A stretch of 64,000 bases of DNA, from NCBI RefSeq assembly GCF_040802235.1, contig NC_133170.1:2123001-2187000 (forward strand), read 5' to 3'. This DNA is from Manis javanica. Lineage: Eukaryota; Chordata; Mammalia; Pholidota; Manidae. The position numbers were made by a program, and so were the translations under genes. The notes beneath the pieces were generated by a model. It saw only the letters and a list, made by a program, of their open reading frames with translations. It searched no databases and was not told the origin of the DNA. Positions within the stretch are counted from its first letter, which is position 1, and each line of letters opens with the position of its first letter. Positions 51,454 through 62,499 of the stretch are shown one piece after another.

Positions 51454-51712
51454 GACGAGCTCTGCCAGGTGAACATTTATGTACCTGTGGGAGGAAATGA
51501 AAGCAATTCTTCACAGAATAGAGACCTATTCTCTAAGGTTATTTATCCCTTGACTAGAATAATGCAGCCCATGGCCCCTACAGGAGGCCCCTCAAATGGA
51601 TATTCACAAAACAAGGTCACTGTGTATTCCCTGGTGAATGACACCAGCAACAGGAGTCCTGGCGACATGTGCGAAAAGATGAGCAAGGCAGGGAGGAAGA
51701 CATCGCAGAGAG
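51454..51712 (+). other. Exon-like open segment, about 86 codons (unrecognised)
   Basis: Preceded by a good acceptor (TTTATATGCTTCTGACAG) and followed by donor GAGAG|GTGAGC. Open throughout, from DELCQVNIYVPVGGNESNSS to DMCEKMSKAGRKTSQR, with NRDLFSKVIYPLTRIMQPMA and YSQNKVTVYSLVNDTSNRSP between; phase 0 start, phase 1 end. An in-frame TGA lies at 51448-51450, inside the putative intron, and the frame stays open to 51735. The residue mix (Asn/Ser-rich, with possible N-glycosylation sites NES, NSS and NDT) looks protein-like, but I recognise no family and no partner exon. Chance is not excluded. Confidence 0.28.
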
Positions 51713-54535
51713 GTGAGCCTGCTGGTCAGAACTGAAGTCAACGACCTTCATAGACTCAGCGACCTGATCAACACTAAAATAGCCAACATTTTCTCCAATA
51801 ATTATCACTCTTAAACCTTAAAAGTTATGTAGTCCTGCCTGAACATGGTGTATGTAGCATCAGCGATTCTCATAAAATTTAGAAAGTACTCATACTCCAG
51901 CCATTTGCTGTAGCCCGGTTTTTCATGGCCAGGCAGGACACACTTTTTCTTCCCTCTTAGAAGTACCAACGCGAAGGGAGACAGGCCCTCTTAGGTCTTG
52001 TCTCATGATGCAGTGCTACCCAACAACAGAGCTGGGAGTGTCCACAGATGCCCCAGTGTGGCCCAAGGAGGTCATTTTTGTACGTTAAATTCCTGACAGA
52101 TATTTTTAAATCGAGTTGTATGCAACTAGTTTCCATTATGTTGTTAAGCTTTGATATAGATTACTTATCTGTAGTCCACATAAAATGAAATAAAAACCAC
52201 CCTCTTTCATCTCCCGAGAGCAAGATGTGGGGATCATCTGCTCAACTCCGCCTCTTCGAGGTGATGTGCTCCTCTCACTGGTTCCTGGTAAGGATTCTTC
52301 TTTTCCCTCCGCAAGTCAGTTCCCTTGTCTATTTCTACAAAAAGGCGGGGCAGATGTCACTTCACATTTGCCCAGCCTAAACCACATGGGCTTTTTAGCA
52401 TGGGTATTGTACAGTATTTTGCTGGGGTTGTCTCTTTATCATCTTTAATTAAACCCCCAAATTGCTAAGTAATTGAGTGACATGATCAAGAAACATTGAG
52501 GCAAATTTTGGCAAGACAGTGCAAACTCTGTCATTTCCATAGATGAGGGACATGCAACGAATGATTGGGGACCATTTACTCATGGTCTAAATTAACTATA
52601 GTTTCAGAACTTAGTTCAGCGATATTTCCATATTTAAAATTTAAACACAAAATTTATAAGTCTTAGATATTTAAGTCCCTATCTTAATGTTACTGTAGGA
52701 TAGTATGAATACAAAGATGACACGGTTAATATTTCTGCAAGGCAGGACTGAACTCTAAAGCATTCTCTGTTATGGTGGCATCGAAGGAGAGAAGTTGAAA
52801 AATAATTTCCCTTGCCTTTGGACGTAGTTCTATTCTTTGGTTAGTCCATCTTTAATCTTATCCTTATTAAAGCCAGTTTAAAACATGTAGTTAATATTTC
52901 ACTCTAATTGTTCCCTGGGAGAATATGTGATTTATTTATACATTCACAAGCAATAAAAAAATATATTTCTTAGAAAGCCACAGTCATTAAAGAATATTGT
53001 TGTTTTAAGTTTAAAATTATGTCTTTTTTAAAGAATTATAGCAATCTGTTCCATGTATTGACTTCTAAAAATGATTGTTTTTTTTAAAACAAAAGCTTCA
53101 AAGCTAATTTCTTCATCAGAGAAACAGTGTATCAGTTATGACTTTGACATAAATTGATAATCCATTTTGCAATCACTGTAGATGTAATACATTTTCACTC
53201 TTTGACCAGCTTGTCATTTCTATGGACAAAATGTTCATGGCAACACAAAAATCTTATTTGTGAAGTTCTTTTACACCTGATTTTATAGGAATGACACCTA
53301 GGCACAACCTGTGTGAAGTACTAACACACTAAAATTAACCAGTGCAAACCTGAAACGGGTAGTAAGGAGAAAGGTGTAAAAGCTGGGTTCCTAGAGAATT
53401 CCATTTGACTCGCTGTGTCCTAGTTGAAGTGGCGGCTCCGGCTTCCGTCATTAACTTGCTGCCATTCCATATCCAGCCTTGGCCGAAAGTAAACTTTTCT
53501 GATCAAGTTATTAATTGCTAAATAAATGTAAGGAGTTAAAAGGAAATGCTGGAAACCCATAATTTAATCATCGCAGAACTAATAGTTCTAGTATAATTAA
53601 AGGTGAGTTAAATCCAAGAGTTCTGTAACATTTGCTTTTAATTTCAAGAGTATGGTTATGGTGTGGTTTGTCTGGTTACAAAGGCTTTGTTTGTTTTGCT
53701 CTAGTGCAGCTTAAATCTCTCCCTGGAATATACATTGTTACCAAGGTACAAGATGTCAGAATGTAAGGCAAAGTCTGTTAAAACCCCAAGTCAGAAAATT
53801 TAAGATATATGCAAGAATTTTGGCTACTGAGATTTACCGAATGCAGATTTCCATACTGTCTCTTCTTTGTGCAGTGCTTCAGACATTACTAGATAAGGCT
53901 TTTCTGAAGTTTATGAAATTTTTTGTGAACAGACTATACTGTGTCTTTTTGGTCTCATTGTACAACAGTCTAGTCACCTGCAATTGATTGAGTCCAAGTT
54001 ATTTATTTATTATTCCCATTATGACATTATCCAAGTAGCTTTAATGACTTAATAACATTGACATGTTTGAGAGAAGATACATTCCCTTATGTGTATGACA
54101 TGCATGTAAAATTATTTTAGATTCAGTTAACCTGGATTGTTTTCCTGATCATTCCCTGTACTTTGCCAAGCTTCCAGCACCTTCTCCTGCACAGTTTGCT
54201 GAGTCAGGTGGATCAGTATGTCCGTGACTTTGTATCATCCACTCTCACCTTCCTTCCACACTTTCGGCATTAAGCAGCAGCATGCAGGAAATATTTGTGA
54301 GTGCTTGGGGTCCAGTCTACTTTGAGAGTGAGTGTTTGGACTGGCAGAGTTCTAAGTGGCAGTTGTCTGTCGGGGGCCTGGGTCAGTACTAGTCCTCAAG
54401 GGTCCCGAATGCCCTAAACCCAATCCTGAAGCCCCACGGGACCCACAGACTGTGGACTCAGGCCACCATAATGAACTTCAAGGGAGGGGAGAGCTGACCT
54501 CACCGCCCCGTGAGGACTGAGGGGGTGTCTGGTCA
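51713..54535. other. Intergenic stretch, one SRCR-like codon run
   Basis: AT-rich apart from 52218-52287, which reads EQDVGIICSTPPLRGDVLLS before a CTG|GTAAGG donor-like site. D-V-G-I-I-C resembles the end of SRCR domains, but the cysteine-rich remainder is missing. No gene called. Confidence 0.3.
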
Positions 54536-56520
54536 ACATCCTGTAGAATGCAGGTCCTGGGCTTGACCTACCACCATGAGCCGGAGCCCTGGAGCAGGGA
54601 GAGTTCTGGGGGGTCCTTAAGGAGGCTGCTGGGAGAGCTGACCTGTCAGACCAGACCTCTCAACGGAGAGGAGGCGAGGAGAATGGATGGCAGAGACCAC
54701 AGGCGGCCACACGCACACGTCAAGAGTCAAGCACTGTTAGCTTGGGGGAACACCTGTGACCGTCTGATCCAACCACCTCATTTTATACGAAGGGCATAAA
54801 GCCCCAGGATACTTTGAGATCTGGTGATATGTTTTATTCTCTTAGATTTATCAATTTGGGAAAATTTGGGCTGCCTATGAGATTAGGAATGATAGAGGAG
54901 AATGGGAAAAGCAAACTGGGGTGCCAAATCTGTTTTCTTTCACCTCTGAATAACTCCTGCAGTTTGGTAATAAGTGCTCGTACCTTTATGTCAATGGTGT
55001 CTCATTGGATGGCAAGCTTAGAGCAGAGGGAAAGCCTGTCCTGTGAACCTACTGTGTGCAGTGCTCCATCATTCCCAGCAAAGTGATCATTCTGCAGGGA
55101 CGGAGAAATAAAGACCTTGTAGGGGACCAGTGACCAAGAGTCCCCCTTTTGTGGCGTGTCCCTTAAACACACTGCCCTCCCCAAGCTTCTGCGAATCTTT
55201 CTCTAACTTGTCCTCCACTTACATTCTTCCCTACCTTTTCCTTTCATATTTTCTGCCAAAATCCTGCTTGTTTTTCAGTGTACAAAGCAAATACCACCTC
55301 TTCTGTGACGTCTGTTAATACCCCTGATAGATTTCCATCTTTCCTGTGTCAGTATCCCCAGTCTCTGTCTGGTATTGCATCATTTACACATCTGCCTCAT
55401 CTACTGAGCCACAGAGCTGCCTCTGGAACTGATGGCGATTCAAACGCAGGCTTGGCGCCGGGCAGGTGGAGGGCAGGCCTCTTATTGCTCTTTTAACCAC
55501 AGTGCCCAGCTTTTGTGGTATATATTGGGGAGAACCAAAGCAATTTGCCTGATATAACTGTTAAACTGCCAAAACCTAGTTTAAAGATCACTACCGACAT
55601 TTTTGATTACTGAAGGGATTATTTTATTAATCCCTTTATTGTGTCATGCTTGAAATGAAAGGTTTTCCAGTAAATGACTAAATCAGTAAGTACCCAATGA
55701 TGTAAGCTAAAAGAACCCCGTTGCATTTTAGCTTAAAAGACAATGACTACACTCAGTATCGCTGCCTGAAAACCAGTCTTTCTCAAATGTTAAGCGGGGA
55801 GAGGGACAGCGCTCAGAGGCTGGGAGTGGGGGTGGGGGCAGGAGAATCAGGGCCTGTCATTGATTTATGAAGAGGGGGGTGAGGTTTTGTGGAGTGGAAA
55901 CCAACAGATAGTTCACCCTCTCCTCCCCTTCCCACAGTTGTCCCTCCAGAGCTCCTTCTGTAGTACACATCCTGTACTGGCCCGAAGGCTAAAGCTCTCG
56001 GCAAGACGGCAAGACGTGCTGGAGGTGTCTGTGCATAATGTCGGGCTCCTGACACACTTATGACCTCGCGTCTCCCGGTTCCGCGTGCATTGCTGTGGAT
56101 ATTGCGGGTGGTGAGTTTTACTCTTCATACAAAGCTGTCTCTCCAGACACGACTGGCACAGAGGCTTGGGGATCCAGGTGTGCTCCTTAAGCCTCCAGTC
56201 TAGACAGAAAGCATGAAAACATGAGTCAGCCCCCTCCAAATTCATTTAAATGAATCACGAGTTGATTTCTTCCAAATCCATTTAACAAACCTCAGTCACT
56301 AATATTTCTAATTATTTTAGGAATCAGAAATGGCTTAAAAAATTATTTTAAAGACCAGGTATATTTTTAAAAAACTACCTTGTATTTCAACCTGCTTAAA
56401 CATTTCATTAAAATAAAATGGAGCTTATAAAGGATGTACGTCCCTCCTTCAAGTCCTTGATTTAATTTTAGTTCAGTTTAATATGTAAAACATTTATAAA
56501 CATGTGCTACTGTTGAACCT
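54536..56520. other. Intergenic stretch with L2/MIR-like remnants
   Basis: 54740-54800 (CTGATCCAACCACCTCATTT) resembles the 'atctagtccaaccccctcattttac' motif of old LINE/SINE copies; 55150-55500 has an L2-like pattern (ACTGCCCTCCCCAAGCTTCT). No gene. Confidence 0.4.
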
Positions 56521-56524
56521 AGAA

Positions 56525-56950
56525 CTTGACTTTGAAAGGACTTGAGCAGTCATCTAATCTAGTGTCTTCTAATACAAGAGTTACATATAATTATATAATC
56601 CTCACATGTTGGCATTTTTGTTAGAAAACACTCCCCTCAGGAAGCCAGCTACCTTACGAGACAGACAACTTGTCATTCACTGCTGCTTGTCAAAACTTTT
56701 TCTACCAAACCACAGTCTGCCCACAAGGAGTGGCTACCACAGATCAAGTCTTGTTCTCCCTCCTGGGCATCTGCAGAATCCTAATCTCTCAGGGAAGGCC
56801 TTTCACCGTGTGCAGATACGTATCATGTCCCCTCTTAAGACTTTGCTCTTCTTCATGAAGCAAACATGCTTCAAAACCATTTTTCATGTTACACAGAAGC
56901 CTGGGTCCTTTCAACTCTAGTCATATTTCCCAGGAACATTTCCCAATTTG
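56525..56950 (-). mobile_element. CR1/L3-like ancient LINE fragment
   Basis: GTCATCTAATCTAGTGTCTT at the start, and later TCATGTCCCCTCTTAAGACT and CTGGGTCCTTTCAACTCTAG, fit the reversed CR1/L3 end ('tcccctcttgagtctt ... aggctaaacatcccc'). Open frames here are incidental. Confidence 0.45.
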
Positions 56951-57518
56951 TCAATGTCCCCATAAGTTTATGATAAATGCTTTTTATAACTTTTTTTTTT
57001 GTTAAGCTCAGATATTTCAAGGGATCAAAGTACTTTAGCTTTAAAACAATGTAAAGATTAAAATGACTTATAAACAAAAATTATTAACCAGAGAATACTT
57101 TTTTAATATTCTGTACCATAATTTAATAGGCAAAAAATACTCACCTATGAGTTCCTCATTCTGATACAGAACAATGAAGTATTCTTAACTTCACTAAATA
57201 AATCTGCCACTGCCACTCATGGAAATATTCCACTGTGTGTCTTTGCACATGGAAAGAACTGCCTCCCTCTGACGCCCTCAGCAAAGCTGCACTGATTCCC
57301 CCTTGTCCCCTTGACTAAGGAAGTCCTCGAATTGAATTATTTTCCCCTTCCATCTAATTCATTCTCCTTTCCACCATCAATAAATAACTTCTCCTTTTTT
57401 GAGGGTTTATACCCTAGTCTTCCTACAGTGGGCAACACCATCTACTGATTTTTAGGATCCTCTCTTTCCTTCCATAGTGATTTAAGCATTTAGATCACAA
57501 CGGACTTCTACAAATCTA

Positions 57519-57562
57519 CATATATATATACATGTACACACACACATATATAAATGTATATA
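57519..57562. repeat. TA/CA simple repeat
   Basis: A run of alternating TATATA, ACATGTACACACACACA and TATATAA units. Confidence 0.85.
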
Positions 57563-57599
57563 TAATAATAACTCTTCGGTTACATTGGAATATCACCAA

Positions 57600-59810
57600 C
57601 TCCAGTTACTTACATGCCCATTTTCCTCATCCATCTGCATCCAGCCTGAATCACTGCTGTTTGGCCTGAGCTGGACTTTTTCTCCTCCTTTAATTCTAAC
57701 CAATTAGTCCTAACTCCTTTGGCTTCTCCAAATATTTAAAAGTATATTGCATTCCTACCTCCACTTCTAATTCTTAAACTGAAAATGTTTCTGGCTTCAC
57801 ATGCCTTGTCTTGCTAATTTTAAGACCTACTGAATCTGCTCTGAATACTCATTAATCCATGAATTCTTGACTTCCCTTAATATCTCAACTCATCATCTAC
57901 TTGATTGTTTCTTTCTCCTTTCAGGCTGCTTCCTACGACCAGCTATTTCAGTGAGATGCTGACAACTTCTTTATAATCCCTTGCCCACCAAATTGTCCGA
58001 TCTTAACTTTTTCTCTTTTTAGTTTCCACTCTTCAGATGTTAATCATTGTTAGTTAAAAACTGACCAATTCTATATATTTGTGCTGTTTAACTTCAGTTA
58101 TGCTATTCTTTCATTCACATAATGTGGATTGAGAGGATACTAAGTCGGCCCGCAACTGGCGTGAATGCTTAGCTCTTGAAAAAGAATTAGATTCAGTTCC
58201 TGTCTTTGAGAAGGTCACAGTCTAGTAAGGAAAACAGCCACAATCAAATAATTTTCCACCTATGGAAATGTGCTGGAATGTAGAAAGTTTCAACATTCAG
58301 TTATGGTACAGAGGAAGGAACAAGATATAACTCTGGCCAAAGATTAGAGGAAATCTTCAAAGAAAAAAGAAATATGATATTTTCAGGTCTTGAGTGATGA
58401 GATAGAGCTTGTTGCCTGCTGGGAGAGGCTGGGGGGTCGTGGGGAGGAGCCCACGCCAGTCAGGTGAACACCAAGAATAAGAACGTAAGTGTGGGAATGT
58501 CGGGCAGCTTACAGCCTAGGATGATGACTAACAGGCAAGGAGATAAAAGAGAATAATAGAAAGATGGAATCGAGCAATATCAGGCAGTTTCTGTGCTCAG
58601 GAGTTGAGAATTTGCTTTGCAAGCCAGAATTCTCAGGCTGTGTTCTATAAGCAGTGGTGTCCATCAGTCATCATCTGTGAAGAAAGGCCTTTGTGATCAT
58701 ATAAATTGGGGCAACGCTGTAATACAGAGTATTTCATGTTCACAAGTTACATTCACATATTAAAAAGTGCTGACATTTATGTATAATTAAACTATTTAAT
58801 TTTGTTTAACCCAGCATCTTCTAACTAAACTGGATATGATTTCTCCTACCTAGGAATTGCCCTCTCTCCTGCTTAAACGGTGTCTGTCCCTTTGTATAAG
58901 GTACGTTCTGGGCACCTGAGCAATTTGAAGGAGTCTTAAAAGTTGAGGCAGGCAATGTTTTGCTGAGATGTTTTGAATTGTGAGTGCTTGAAAGCTCGTG
59001 TGTGGGTGTGAATCCAGAGCGGATGGGAGTCCAGACAAACACACAGAACCTACTGGCCTCAGGGCAACGGTGTGGCTGCCAGTGATACACTATTTCCTTT
59101 AATTCTAAAAACAACCCTGAGACGCTTGTATTACTGTCCACATTAGCTGTGTTGCCGCCAATGAAACTATACCAGTGTTTGGGGACCACAAACATCTTGG
59201 GACACACGTGTCATAATTTCAAGATCTACTGTACTTATTTTGTCCCTTATGCCAGACGACATGCTTGCAGTCAAGCGCTGTATTTCACGGCCCTATTCAT
59301 TTACTGCCGTCAGCACTCGCGGCAATTTGTTGAGTCCTATAGGTTCTCAATCAATGTCTGAGAAATGGATGAGTTACAAGGTTTTTAAGTTCAGAGAGAA
59401 GAGGTTATCTAGGGGTATACTGACTGATTAACTTAGCCAGAGAGGAAATTCCTAAGAGGAAAGTAATATATGGTGAAAAAACATTAATCGAGCCAGAGCA
59501 AATGAAAAATAAGCCTTGGATAACGTAATTGTGAACTTAAATTTAATGAGATATTTTTAAGATCTGCTGGAAGCTTTATAGGAGAAGTGTAACAAGAGTA
59601 CACTGGTAGTTGTGTTCTGACTTATTAAATTGGAAAGATATTCCAATATCTTGGAAAGAAAGGCATTTAATGATGAAAATATTTCAACTCCAGGCCCAGC
59701 AAAGGTTGCTCAAGGTCTGGGTGGGCAGTTTAAGTAAAGATTTAATGGGAAGGGCAAATTAAAAACAAACAAACGTGTGTAGAAAATGATTGCCGAACCG
59801 CAATGTGTAT
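57600..59810. other. Intergenic stretch, old repeat traces
   Basis: 58190-58250 (TTCCTGTCTTTGAGAAGGTC, AGTCTAGTAAGG) resembles the 'tccctgccctcaaggagcttacagtctag' repeat type. No gene recognised. Confidence 0.4.
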
Positions 59811-60165
59811 TAGTCGGCTAGGGCTGCCGTCATGAAGCACCACAGACGAGCTGGCTTGAAAACAGAAATCTGTGTGTCAGTTCTGCAGACCCAAGTCCCA
59901 AGTGTAGGTGTCGCCAAGGCTGGCCGACCCAGTCGTCTCCCTCTGACTTTAGCCTGCAGCTCATCCCTTCGCCTTCCCACTCTCTGTGTCTTGGTGTCTG
60001 AAGGTCCCCTTCTTATGAGGACACAGGCCTTAACTGGACTAGGGCTCATCATTTTAACTTAATTGCCTTTGTAAAGACTGTCTCCAAAAAGGTCACATTC
60101 TGAGGTCCTGGGGTTCAGGACTTACATGAATTTTAGTGAAACGCGCGTCAACCCATAGCACAGTA
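59811..60165 (+). mobile_element. Old interspersed repeat, same type as 6745-7040
   Basis: TCGGCTAGGGCTGCCGTCAT, CAGAAATCTGTGTGTCAGTT, TTAACTTAATTGCCTTTGTA, GGTCACATTCTGAGGTCCTG and CAACCCATAGCA follow in consensus order. Complete from the CTAGGGCTGCC start to the end. I do not assign a family name. Confidence 0.65.
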
Positions 60166-60199
60166 TCAGCGATAACCCTGGATAAGAAGAGCGTGAATT

Positions 60200-61000
60200 G
60201 AAAAATCAGTTCATTCAACACTTACTTATTGAAGTCCACTTATGTACCAGACATGAAATTAGGTAAAGCTGTGTCTTCAAGGGTCTTATAGCCTCTTGGG
60301 TGAGACAGATAAATAAGTCAGTAATTACAACACAATGTGCTCAGAGTTACAGTCATCATTACAACTTACAAATGATCAGCTAAGATAAGAAAGGAAAAGC
60401 AGGTGAGAGAAAGAGGGCGGCATCAGTGAGGAGATCACATTGGGTGACTTCTGAGACTCTGTGAAGAAGCTAGGAAGGTGGACTTGGAAAGCAAATTCCA
60501 GCAGAGGGAACATAAGCGTTGTTTTGAGTGATGTGAAGTTATTCAGTGTGAAGTGCACGTTGGAAGCGTAAGATGAAAAGCTTTGGAGTTAGGGAGGGAG
60601 ACTGTCAACAGGCCATGCCGATGAGGGCGGCTGCGTCTCAGCTGAATTGAGATGTGACACGGAGATCAGTCCTGGGGGCTTTTTCAAGGACAGCTTGGAA
60701 AGCAAGCAAGCAGAGGCCAAGGAGATCCAGGTTAGCAACGTCACCTGAGTCAGATGGGGGCTGCGAGGGCCTTGGGAGGAGGGCAGTGGGGGGAGGGCAC
60801 CGTGCAGGGGGGCGGAGGGAGAGGCTGACACGGCAGAGCTGGCGAGATCCGGTGAGCGAGGGTGGGGTGGCTGGATGTTGAGGGTGGCCCCCAGATTTCT
60901 GGACTGACTGACTAGGTGGATGAGTTGGTATGGAAAATAGGAGATGCAAGAACCAGGATTGGAAAGAAAAGCTAATTGATCCAGTTTTGAACGTGTTGAG
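60200..61000 (+). mobile_element. Ancient repeat ('cattcaacacttacttattga' type)
   Basis: TTCAACACTTACTTATTGAA, then ATGTACCAGACATGAAATTA and, later, GGTGACTTCTGAGAC and CAGCAGAGGGAACATAAG follow the same series as the copies at 25000 and 25265. Confidence 0.5.
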
Positions 61001-61099
61001 TTTGAGAAGCTTGTGAGGCATCTACATGGAGAAGTTCAGCAGAGAGTAAGAAATATGTGTTAAGTGGACCAGGGGGGCGAGATGGAGTAGAGATTAAAA

Positions 61100-61290
61100 C
61101 TTGGCAGCCATCAGCAAACATGTATTGAGTGCCCACTGGACACCAAACACTGCTTCCGGTGCGTATTAGGGCCAGGAGGTGGACTGAGATGCCCCAGTGA
61201 GAACATGAAAACAGTGTGGTGTGGGCTCTAGGAACCACCAATAGCAGGAGGGTAACAGAGAAAGAGGATCTGATAAAGCAGATTGAGAAC
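61100..61290 (+). mobile_element. Ancient repeat fragment, same type
   Basis: AAACATGTATTGAGTGCCCA, ACACCAAACACTGCTTCCGG and GTGCGTATTAGGG fit the same 'attgagtgcctactatgtgccaggcactg' pattern. Confidence 0.45.
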
Positions 61291-61432
61291 AAGCAGCCAA
61301 AAAGCTGACAACCCAAGAAACTAGACAGTATCAGGAAGGTGGAGATGTCCATGGAATTCCTCTGTAAGATAAGTACTTGAGTCAGTCAGAGTCCTTTCAG
61401 AAAATAGCTGGTCTCTTCAAATTGAGTAATTA

Positions 61433-61435
<3 letters not shown>

Positions 61436-61488
<53 letters not shown>

Positions 61489-61527
61489 TGTGTATGTGTG
61501 TGTATGTGTGTGTGTGTATGTGTGTGT

Positions 61528-61613
<86 letters not shown>
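61436..61613 (+). repeat. GT microsatellite with GA tail
   Basis: About 165 bases of GT with interspersed TATG interruptions (about 61481-61580), ending in a run of GA to 61613. It is a potential Z-DNA-forming tract and reads open in several frames on both strands, none meaningful. Confidence 0.98.
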
Positions 61614-61799
61614 CAAAGAGACAGAGACGGAGACAGGAAGGGGCAGAGAGGTTGAGAGTTTTGGCTGTAGGGAGGCACCCTGGCGCGCACCGCCCATGCC
61701 AGGGTATTCGGGCCTCCCTGGGTGCCTCCTGTTCACCAAAAGTCGCCTGGTCACTAGAAGAAAAGAGAGCTGTTGATACAGTTCATGCTGGTCAGCTTC

Positions 61800-62490
61800 T
61801 CTGAGCAACAGCAGAATGAAAAAGAGTGAAGAGTGGATCCGGCCAGGTAAATGGAGAATATTCTGCTTTATTTTTTAATATTTATATGACATTATTTTAT
61901 GATAAAAGAAATTATTATCCATGGCAGTGTGGTGACCAAGGAGGGTGCTGTGAGATGAGCGCCGTGGCGGGCGGACGCCGGCCCGGAGTGGGCTGAGGCC
62001 TCAAGGAGAGGAGCGAGCCGTGTGCTCGCCTGCCGAACGCTTGACTGCGGAGGGAGGGGAGATGCAGCGCCGAGGGTGACCACGCGAGAGACTGCATGGT
62101 GCAGTGGGCTGACTAGCAGGAGGGAGTGGGGAGGTGCCCGTCTCGGGAGAGCACGGCTCAGAGGACGCCAGGGGACTGGAGCCCAGAGTAGCAGGAACGA
62201 GCTACTTCTGACCTCCTGCTTCTATATTTATGAGGCGGGTAATTATGCAAATATTACAGAAAAGAAGACAGTGGAAAGCTGGGCCAGGGTGGTGGCCCGT
62301 GGACGGCTGTGCTGTCTCCTCGGAGCATTGAACACCCAGCGACACAGCCGTTGTAGACCCCAACGAGCACGAATATCTTGAACTTGATCTGCTGCTCAGC
62401 ACAGATCCGCTTTTGCGCAGACATCATTCTCAGAACCTCATCCTGGAGGGATCCGACTCCTTGATGGGCAGAAGGATGCAACTGGGTTTT
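61800..62490 (-). promoter_or_regulatory. CpG-rich, promoter-like segment, possibly a solitary LTR
   Basis: Read on the minus strand it has, in order, a perfect octamer (ATTTGCAT, plus-strand 62245-62252), a TATA-like box (CATAAATATA, about 62223-62232) 12-15 bases further on, a CpG-rich block (61955-62060, with many CG dinucleotides in otherwise CpG-poor DNA), and an AATAAA at 61867-61872. Octamer, TATA and poly(A) signal within about 400 bases is how many retroviral LTRs are arranged. Ends with TG..CA and target-site duplications were not established. Confidence 0.35.
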
Positions 62491-62499
62491 CCCTGTTAG

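Noticed and set aside
61386..61808. Long open frames of alternating Thr-His or Val-Cys on both strands
   Set aside because: Direct product of the GT microsatellite.
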